Made by a program: the position numbers and the translations under genes. A stretch of DNA of 5,739 nucleotides from Candidatus Roizmanbacteria bacterium (GTDB taxonomy: Bacteria > Patescibacteriota > Microgenomatia > UBA1406 > GWC2-37-13): NCBI GenBank assembly GCA_013334845.1, contig JAAXWV010000093.1, positions 1 to 5,739 on the forward strand. Reading direction: 5' to 3'. This document shows positions 1 to 5,739 of the stretch, one piece after another. Each line of letters opens with the position of its first letter. Position 1 is the stretch's first letter. The notes below the pieces were generated by a model. The model worked only from the letters and a program-made list of their open reading frames with translations, did not search any database and was not told the DNA's origin.

Positions 1-110
1 CTCATATATGTTTTTAAACAAAACCTCTCGAAATATCAATAGATTATTTAGGCATGATTAGAAAAAAGTGAAAAGGAGGCTAAAGAGGACTAAACTGTTA
101 CCGTTAACAT

Positions 111-140
111 AAAAGGATAAAATATATCCGTCCCCTTTTT
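111..140 (-). terminator. Possible intrinsic terminator of the two-gene operon
   Basis: On the minus strand GGATA (129-125) and TATCC (119-115) form a 5-bp stem around a 5-nt loop, followed directly by TTTT (114-111). An A-rich run precedes it, and AAAAGG/CCTTTT can pair as an alternative outer stem. The position, about 220 nt past the stop of the last gene, suits an operon end, but the stem is short and AT-rich, so termination strength is uncertain. It coincides with the REP-like repeat, which could be its origin. Confidence 0.35.
113..140 (-). repeat. REP-like palindromic repeat, single copy with a partial second copy
   Basis: The minus strand reads AAAAAGGGGACGGATATATT (140-121). It resembles, from memory, the GGGGAC(A/G)GATTTATTTT repeats scattered in many gammaproteobacterial genomes and often found near REP-associated tyrosine transposases. 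The core GGACGGAT recurs on the same strand at 252-245 (TTTTGGACGGATTTGG), but without the preceding A/G run. No transposase gene is in the window. Assignment is by memory of the motif; copy number in the genome is unknown. Confidence 0.35.
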
Positions 141-230
141 CGTGCGTAAGGCCTATTTTTGCCATATATTTATCTTATTTTCTCAGTAAAACAATAAGAT
201 CTCTTGGCCCGACCCCGGATTCCGAACCAG

Positions 231-240
231 CATAGCTATG
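231..240. repeat. 10-bp perfect palindrome CATAGCTATG
   Basis: The sequence is identical to its reverse complement, and the symmetry does not extend into the flanks (G on the left, T on the right). It sits next to another short symmetric word, CGGATTCCG (216-224). It could be a small dimer binding site or chance; no gene start lies nearby to be regulated. Confidence 0.3.
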
Positions 241-253
241 TCCAAATCCGTCC

Positions 254-275
254 AAAATCGAACGCTCGGAATTTT
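254..275. terminator. Weak imperfect hairpin, possible bidirectional terminator
   Basis: AAAAT (254-258) pairs with ATTTT (271-275), and CGA (259-261) pairs with TCG (266-268) around the loop ACGC, with a 2-nt bulge (269-270). An A-tract on one side and a T-tract on the other give terminator-like shape in both directions. It lies about 85 nt downstream of the partner gene's stop. Only two G-C pairs lie beside the loop, so it may be chance. Confidence 0.22.
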
Positions 276-359
276 TACAATGCCCCAAGGTTCTAGGTAA
301 TGGATGTTGAGTAAGTTTAAAATCAAAGACCTAACTCTAACCGTTTCATAAACTGTATT

Positions 360-2234
360 TCATTTACTACTCAGCATCCTCAGAATATCTAGGGCTTTTG
401 AACAGGTGTAGTATAAATAGGGTTCCAGAATGCAAAGCCTTTCGAGCATCGCCTTAATTCTCTTGATAGCATCCTCGCTGATTGGCAGGTAAACCAACTC
501 CGTGGACCATTGCCCTATATATTCCGCCCTGCCATCTTTTTCGTCAAAGGCTGCTCCCGCCACAACACCTATTGCCAGATAGTTTTCGGGCTCAGAGTTC
601 ACGTCAATATAGTCCCGATATAGTCGGCTTAAAATCATCACCGATGTAGCAAGCTTTCGACTTCTGGTCATACAGGCAACCTGTGCCAATCCGTTCAACA
701 CCTGGTAGACAGAATCCTTGTCGTTAACCGCCGCCAACTTGTGCTGTGCGATTTCCAGTAGGGAAACTGCACGTTCCAAATATTCATCATCAATTTTCCA
801 GAAGGGTGCTGAATTCATCAAAACACGGTAGGACTCAAGTGAAGCTTCGTCGTTGATATGTGTAGCAAGCAAATTCGAGATCTCATCCGGCACAACCGCT
901 GGCGTAGAGTTTCCTTCCAACGGCCCAGGTAAGAAAGAATGTAAATTTAGTCGCGAACCAGACAGAAGTTCCTTTTGAAAATATTCAACCAATTCGCACT
1001 TATCTGCCTCCTGGCATGCGTTATTTACCCGCCCATAAAGCTCATTAATGAATTGCTCTGCGGTTAAGTACGTTGGCAGCCATCTTGGCTCTTCCATAAG
1101 ATCGACAAAGCCCTGGCAGAAAAAATAAAGTCCTCTTTGCTGAGAAGCCCACTGCTCTACTTTGTCAAAAGCAACGCCCTCTTCCAGCCCCACTTTAACT
1201 ATTAACGCCGACTGGGCAAATGAAGCAAGGCGTCTGTAGAATGGTGGCATTCCCCTAAATATCTGCAATCGCGCCAGTTCTCCATCAACAAAAACTGCCA
1301 TAGAGCAAAACAAGCGTAGGTTTTCTAATGTTTTTGCAGAAGATATGCACTCAAAAAGCGTCTTAAGAATCGTGGCTGATGAATCCGCGAATTTCAGTAT
1401 ACCTATTTCGAGGCATGATATTAAAAGTATCGGATGGCAGGTTTCGATTGCCCGGTTTGCTATTGACTGATACGAAGCCTCGTCAACAAGCCCATTGAAT
1501 ATTACTGCAGATATAGACCTGTGACTGCACATCAACAGGTCATTCACACCCACTTCATTCTCTATTCGGTTATCAAAATACTGTTTAAGCTCGACCTTAC
1601 AGTACTCATCAATATTTTTACTCTCGCAATATTTCCCCACAAACCTTTCGTAATAGCGAATATCATTTGGAACTAGAGTAGAAACTTTATTTGACGAGCC
1701 TTGAAACTCCTGCCGCAATAAGGCTTCAATGTGGCTTGGTGAACGATCCAAATCAAGCAACACATCTGATACATTATCATCACTAACCGCTGGTACAGAA
1801 AGAACTGCACTCCAACGTTCCAGCTCCTCTATTGAAAACCATCCTTTCTTTGCTTCCGTCTTAAATATGCTTAACCGCCTGTCCCCATCAACACAAAGTG
1901 GCCAAAAACTATCATTAATTATCCGCACATCACCTTTGGTTAAAGAAAAGGTTGGACGTTCGCTAGAAAGATTGCGTAGAGACCAATGGTTACCATTCAC
2001 ATCCTCCAGAAAATATTCTTCCTCGGAATTTTCAAAAGCACAGCGAATAGTCTTAAAGATAACGCTTCTTGAAAAGGCTATATCTTTATCACCAAAACTA
2101 ACCGTGCCATCTGTCGCAAGAGACAACTCTTCCAACAACTTAGAATCAGATAATAGTTCCGCCCTTACCAGGCCGGGGAATAAATTGATAATATGGGAGG
2201 CCATATATGCACGCATCGAATCAGAGTTAGCCAT
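360..2234 (-). CDS. Hypothetical protein, helical partner of the TPR/PIN protein
   Basis: I do not recognise a named family, and no enzymatic motif, signal peptide or membrane segment is evident. The 624-residue protein appears to have three parts. Residues about 1-125 are mixed and include a likely beta-rich stretch (about 45-125; FLEDVNGNHWSLRNL, then FWPLCVDGDRRLSIF). Residues about 130-180 are an acidic helical segment (WFSIEELERWSAVL, then SDVLLDLDRSP). From about 190 to the end the protein is mostly helical and solenoid-like, ending in MLSSK and TGA. The ATG at 2232-2234 is preferred because GGAGG lies 9 nt upstream; the next in-frame ATG (Met7) lacks such a site. The 8-nt overlap with the upstream gene points to co-expression in a fixed ratio and a shared function, perhaps as sensor, scaffold or regulator of the PIN protein. 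That role is inferred from context only. Composition matches its neighbour, so both seem to have moved together. Confidence 0.88.
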   Translation of the reverse strand: MANSDSMRAYMASHIINLFPGLVRAELLSDSKLLEELSLATDGTVSFGDKDIAFSRSVIFKTIRCAFENSEEEYFLEDVNGNHWSLRNLSSERPTFSLTKGDVRIINDSFWPLCVDGDRRLSIFKTEAKKGWFSIEELERWSAVLSVPAVSDDNVSDVLLDLDRSPSHIEALLRQEFQGSSNKVSTLVPNDIRYYERFVGKYCESKNIDEYCKVELKQYFDNRIENEVGVNDLLMCSHRSISAVIFNGLVDEASYQSIANRAIETCHPILLISCLEIGILKFADSSATILKTLFECISSAKTLENLRLFCSMAVFVDGELARLQIFRGMPPFYRRLASFAQSALIVKVGLEEGVAFDKVEQWASQQRGLYFFCQGFVDLMEEPRWLPTYLTAEQFINELYGRVNNACQEADKCELVEYFQKELLSGSRLNLHSFLPGPLEGNSTPAVVPDEISNLLATHINDEASLESYRVLMNSAPFWKIDDEYLERAVSLLEIAQHKLAAVNDKDSVYQVLNGLAQVACMTRSRKLATSVMILSRLYRDYIDVNSEPENYLAIGVVAGAAFDEKDGRAEYIGQWSTELVYLPISEDAIKRIKAMLERLCILEPYLYYTCSKALDILRMLSSK

Positions 2235-5200
2235 CCAACTCTTCCTCCAGCATCGATTGTTGAGAAATGCTTTTAACCTGCTGCTTCATAGTATCAACCA
2301 CATTCTTAAAGCTCCATGGATCGAAATCCTTTAGCGGCCCCAGAACAAACTCATCCAACCATGCTTTGTAGTCTTTCTTTTTCTCATTAGATAAAGACTC
2401 CGGCGCAATCAACATGGAATCAACCCTTAACACTTCGCCCAAATAGGCCATTCCTCCATCACCTCTTATTTGGTGAGCTTGAGCCCACTCACGATAACTA
2501 ATGAGCTCATAAAGCCAGCAAGATCTGGCGCGGCTTAGCTCGATGGGAATACCATCCGACCACTGAACCCTTATGGCTTGCGCAATCGTTTTCATAGTCT
2601 CATGTAGCCACTGGGCATCTCTTGGGAGCTGAACCAAACCACTAATCCTGATCAGAAGCAGATTTTCTCTTATCTGTCTTAGCTGTTTAGTTGGCTTAAA
2701 CTCACCGTCTGCTATAACCGAGTGATTTAGGTGATATTCAAGCTCTTCAGCAGAGATGCTAACAAACTCAAATCCAAACTCCCGAAGGGATGTTCTGGCA
2801 TCCAGCTTCTGTTCTTGAGAAATAAATCCTTTATGATGTAACGTCTCGACAAAATCTAATGATGTAAAAATTGGCACCGTTCTTTCATCAAATGTAATAT
2901 TTCGATGTTTGTTCATAAATCGATCATCTATCAAGGCTGCTTCGCATACTTTAAGCGTTTCAAAAAGTTCTTCTGTTGGCGTCGCATAATTATTCTTAGA
3001 AGCAGCTACTTGCTCTCGATTTAGCGGCATTTCAGCAAGGATCACGTTTCCAGATGTAAGCCCACTAGAAAATACCTTCCTGATATTTTCTATTTTCGAA
3101 TCAGCCTGCTCGATGATTGAATCGTAGTTTATCAGCGACCTATACCTATCACGCGTTCCCTTAAATACATACACTTCAAATCCGGCATCACTGAGCTTGT
3201 CGAGCATTTCAACGGTCATCAAATAAGTAATTGACAGTGAATCGAGATATAATCTCGCACCACTTGCCACATCAAGATCGGCAGGCCATTCTTTCTCGTG
3301 TTGGCGCAGGTAATTTAAGGCTTTAACACACTGAGCTTCTGTGATTACGGCCAGACCCTCGAGCTTTCTGATTAATTGTGAACATGAAATCAGGCTGTGA
3401 TGAAATGACGAAAGGTCAACTTCCTCCTCTCTGAAAGAGCCACCGACCTTATACACAGGCCAGGAACAAACCACCAATGCCTGCGACTCATTTGTAGGAC
3501 TCGCATGAGCCTCCTCAAGCATATATGCAAGCTCATCACCAACATCTAACGCCAGCTCCGGATTGTTGATCTTTTTAGGATGAAAAACTGAAATTCTGCC
3601 GTCAGATACCAGTCGCTCAAAATATTTTGCCTTTTCAATCTGACTCGGCTGGTGAAAAGCTACTTTCTGCTTCTCTTCAAACAACCAGCGCATGAACGAG
3701 TGAGGGATAACAATGCTTTCGAAGCAATCAAACAGATGAGTTAGTAGTCCTATATTCTCCATAACTAGGGAACTGGTGGAATCGATAGCAATCGTCTCAC
3801 TAGCAATAATTTGATCCGACCTAGCACCATGAAATATCGGGACTAAATTCTTCCGCCGTATATCTTTCGCTTTTTTGTTTTCCAGGGGCTGGATCAGATA
3901 AAAATCTGACATAGTTCTATTCAATAGCTCCGCCACTGTGAAAATCGGGGCATCACCATCAAAATAGGCCTTATAAACCCTTTCGTTTTTATCCCTGGCC
4001 TCAGACATCATCTCTTTTAAGTCTTCTAATGACGCCCTATGCAAGGGGCCATCATCATTGGAAAGAACCATTGCCTTATTGAGCCATTCGGATGTTTCCT
4101 GATTGTCCTCCCAGCCCATCGTAGTCGCTGTGAAGTACGATGCCGCCAGCACCTGAGGATCATCCGGATATTTGCCTGTACAGAACTCTAGTATTTGCCT
4201 TGTTCGCCCAGGGGAGACTGCTTTAGCTAACTGGGCAGCTTGTAAAAGTTCATTGGCTGTCAGCTCTTCCCGACTATTCCAACTGTCTTCCACAAAAATG
4301 CTGAGTGATTCCCAGTCACCACCAAATATAGACAGATTGATTTCAAGCGTTTTAAGGTAAGGTTGTTGCGAATTAGACTGTTTCAACAATGCAATCTTTT
4401 CATGAGCGCCACTTAAGTCTCCCTTTCTAAATAGAGACCAAGCCCAATGGGCTTGTAGCCCCTCGCTTCTCTTTACGATATCCATCCTATCTGACAGAAA
4501 TTGATGAAGCTCAGAAAATTTTCCAAGCGAAGAGGCGGCATTACAAACTCTGATAGCATCAGATTCCTGGCCAGTACGTTCAAAAAGCTCCCGGCAATAT
4601 GAATAATATCTATCTCCAAGGTTTTCTCTTTCCAGTAAATTAACCAAATGAGAAAGGTCATTTGTAGCTTCACTTTGTTGATATTGGCTTATGGCAAATG
4701 CAACTGGATCTTTACCCTTAGCTGACTCAATGATATGTTGAAGATTCCTTACTTCAGCTTCAAGCGCTCCCGAACCCTCTATCTTTTGTAAGAGCAGTTC
4801 TGCATCATCCACCAACCCTGACCGCGCCAATGCCTCTATTTCAAGCATGCCAACAGCAACTGGATTAACGGCTTTTTCCAATTGATGTCTGTGGCTGGCA
4901 ATATATTCCACCACTGCCGGGAATGACTTTTTCGTCTGTGCTAATACAAACCTGGCTAAACCAAGAATTGGATCATTATCATGGCTTAGCGCTGTCTGTC
5001 TATTAACCTCATTTTCAATAGACTCAGAATCGAAATCAATTCCAAACGCAAATGCTAATGGTAGATACTCAAGCGTTTTTTGAGTGTAACTAATGAAGTA
5101 ACTCTGAAGCTGTGCGTTTGCCTGTTCTCGTGTTTCACTGTTTCTTAGCTCTAACCACAGCACATAGTTATCCGCTATATTCGCTACATCTTCAGCACCG

Positions 5201-5739
5201 AGCTGCCTTGCAAGATCCGAGCAAATTTTAAATAGCTCGACAGCGCGATTTCTAAGCACTATAGATTCAGAATCATCTGCCAGTGGAAACCTATCTGCTG
5301 CGAAGGGAATATAAGTCAACACACTACCACGAAGCTCAACAGCCTTAATTGCGTTTACCAAGAACGTAAATGCAGAGAGTTGTGCAAGAGCTGGTGAAAT
5401 TGACAAAGATTCGTTGTCTATCGCCTGAACAATATTTAAAGCCTTTTCCCATTGATACTCTGATAGCAATGCAGAAACTAAAGCGATCTTTCCATCGTTA
5501 TCTAACTCTTGAATATCTATTCCTGCACTTTCAAACCAGCCCAAAGCAGCTTCGTTTCCCTCCACTGTTTTTTTAATCATGAAGAAGGCGGCATAATTTG
5601 ATGAGCTACTTGCCTTAAGCAATCCAGAGGCCGCACCCACATTGTTCGATCCAATAGCATCAATAAAGGCTTGTGCTATTCCCGCCTCCTCCGTTTGGCA
5701 CAGTTTTTTAGAGCTTGATAACCATTTCTTCGCCAGCTC
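2227..5739 (-). CDS. TPR-like solenoid / PIN-like ribonuclease protein, 5' end outside window
   Basis: Predicted metal-dependent ribonuclease effector on a large helical scaffold, probably cytosolic, since no signal peptide or membrane segment is visible. The frame has no stop up to the window edge and codes for plausible protein before the GTG at 5640, so that GTG is probably internal and the true start lies upstream. Residues are counted from the codon at 5737-5739 (1170 visible). About 1-565 are amphipathic helix pairs of TPR type, clearest near 429-453 (AHWAWSLFRKGDLSGAHEKI). About 578-643 form a linker with DIRRK and GAR. About 648-948 are PIN-like: D653 in AIDSTSSL, D735/E736 in DVGDELAYML, D833 in LYLDSLSITYL, and D938/D939/N943 in LIDDRFMN. 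About 963-1170 are helical. The linker, LDSL-x-x-YL and DDR-x-x-N patterns recall TPR/GreAB-C/PIN conflict-system proteins, but no GreAB-C fold is seen in the visible part. PIN assignment is fairly firm; the defence role is inference. Confidence 0.85.
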   Translation of the reverse strand, partial: ELAKKWLSSSKKLCQTEEAGIAQAFIDAIGSNNVGAASGLLKASSSSNYAAFFMIKKTVEGNEAALGWFESAGIDIQELDNDGKIALVSALLSEYQWEKALNIVQAIDNESLSISPALAQLSAFTFLVNAIKAVELRGSVLTYIPFAADRFPLADDSESIVLRNRAVELFKICSDLARQLGAEDVANIADNYVLWLELRNSETREQANAQLQSYFISYTQKTLEYLPLAFAFGIDFDSESIENEVNRQTALSHDNDPILGLARFVLAQTKKSFPAVVEYIASHRHQLEKAVNPVAVGMLEIEALARSGLVDDAELLLQKIEGSGALEAEVRNLQHIIESAKGKDPVAFAISQYQQSEATNDLSHLVNLLERENLGDRYYSYCRELFERTGQESDAIRVCNAASSLGKFSELHQFLSDRMDIVKRSEGLQAHWAWSLFRKGDLSGAHEKIALLKQSNSQQPYLKTLEINLSIFGGDWESLSIFVEDSWNSREELTANELLQAAQLAKAVSPGRTRQILEFCTGKYPDDPQVLAASYFTATTMGWEDNQETSEWLNKAMVLSNDDGPLHRASLEDLKEMMSEARDKNERVYKAYFDGDAPIFTVAELLNRTMSDFYLIQPLENKKAKDIRRKNLVPIFHGARSDQIIASETIAIDSTSSLVMENIGLLTHLFDCFESIVIPHSFMRWLFEEKQKVAFHQPSQIEKAKYFERLVSDGRISVFHPKKINNPELALDVGDELAYMLEEAHASPTNESQALVVCSWPVYKVGGSFREEEVDLSSFHHSLISCSQLIRKLEGLAVITEAQCVKALNYLRQHEKEWPADLDVASGARLYLDSLSITYLMTVEMLDKLSDAGFEVYVFKGTRDRYRSLINYDSIIEQADSKIENIRKVFSSGLTSGNVILAEMPLNREQVAASKNNYATPTEELFETLKVCEAALIDDRFMNKHRNITFDERTVPIFTSLDFVETLHHKGFISQEQKLDARTSLREFGFEFVSISAEELEYHLNHSVIADGEFKPTKQLRQIRENLLLIRISGLVQLPRDAQWLHETMKTIAQAIRVQWSDGIPIELSRARSCWLYELISYREWAQAHQIRGDGGMAYLGEVLRVDSMLIAPESLSNEKKKDYKAWLDEFVLGPLKDFDPWSFKNVVDTMKQQVKSISQQSMLEEELDG
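2244..2248 (-). promoter_or_regulatory. Shine-Dalgarno site for the 624-residue partner gene
   Basis: The minus strand reads GGAGG followed by a 9-nt spacer and ATG. The site lies within the codons for the last residues (LEEELDG) of the upstream gene, whose TAA falls inside the start region of the second gene (shared ATGGCTAA, 2227-2234). This decides the start codon and implies translational coupling by terminating ribosomes. Confidence 0.75.

Larger units (their letters stand above)
1..359. other. Intergenic region downstream of the operon, no gene seen
   Basis: Reading both strands, I find only short open stretches (for example a 17-codon frame from the ATG at 8) without convincing ribosome sites. 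The DNA is AT-rich apart from a GC-rich patch at about 205-230. It holds a purine-rich run on the plus strand (61-90), a REP-like sequence (about 113-140), a 10-bp palindrome (231-240) and a weak hairpin (254-275). An AGGAGG at 74-79 on the plus strand has no suitable start codon and frame after it. Whether another gene begins left of the window cannot be judged. Confidence 0.6.

Noticed and set aside
74..90. Shine-Dalgarno-like AGGAGG on the plus strand
   Set aside because: No start codon with an open frame follows at usable distance; stops appear at once (TAA in CTAAAG and ACTAAAC).
200..232. tRNA-like remnant or attachment site: minus strand reads GGTTCGGAATCC, then GGGCCA
   Set aside because: It resembles a T-arm GGTTCGAATCC plus terminal CCA, but has an extra base in the loop, only about two paired bases in the arm, and no anticodon or D-arm upstream. 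Most likely chance in a GC-rich patch.
1729..2334. Plus-strand open frame of 201 codons across the junction of the two genes
   Set aside because: It is wholly antisense to two well-supported overlapping genes, has only a weak purine stretch before its ATG, and its serine- and leucine-rich product looks like a frame shadow.
4172..4360. Plus-strand open frame of 62 codons
   Set aside because: Antisense to the TPR region of the large gene, short, and without a ribosome site or recognisable product.
4473..4673. Minus-strand open frame of 66 codons inside the large gene
   Set aside because: It overlaps the TPR coding frame in another phase on the same strand, and the main frame continues uninterrupted through it, so it is neither a frameshift nor a separate gene.
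5370..5576. Plus-strand open frame of 68 codons
   Set aside because: Antisense to the solenoid region and without any supporting signal.

Overview
The window is almost entirely filled by two long, co-oriented minus-strand genes, followed on their 3' side (window left) by about 360 bp with no credible gene. Moderate-to-low GC, Shine-Dalgarno-led translation and a short repeat of the GGGGAC-GGAT type suggest a bacterium, most likely a gammaproteobacterium. That assignment is inference from composition and style; no taxonomic marker gene is present.

Layout in transcription order (right to left). (1) 5739-2227: a very large gene whose 5' end lies outside the window. Its reading frame is open to the window edge, so the GTG at 5640 is probably internal. 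The visible 1170 residues consist of a long TPR-like helical solenoid, a PIN-like ribonuclease domain with recognisable acidic positions, and a helical C-terminal region. The pattern matches, from memory, the TPR/GreAB-C/PIN proteins proposed as parts of bacterial biological-conflict (defence) systems. (2) 2234-360: a 624-residue protein of no recognised family, with a mixed, partly beta-rich N-terminus followed by a long helical region. It overlaps the first gene by 8 nt, and its ribosome binding site lies inside the last codons of that gene, so the two are almost certainly one translationally coupled unit. (3) 359-1: AT-rich intergenic DNA with two weak hairpins, a 10-bp perfect palindrome and a REP-like sequence.

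Working model (inference): the solenoid of the large protein and its smaller partner sense or scaffold a trigger, and the PIN-like domain cleaves RNA as the effector, giving a two-gene immunity or stress module. No toxin-antitoxin pair, phage gene, transposase, CRISPR array or intact tRNA is visible, so the defence role rests on family resemblance and gene pairing only.
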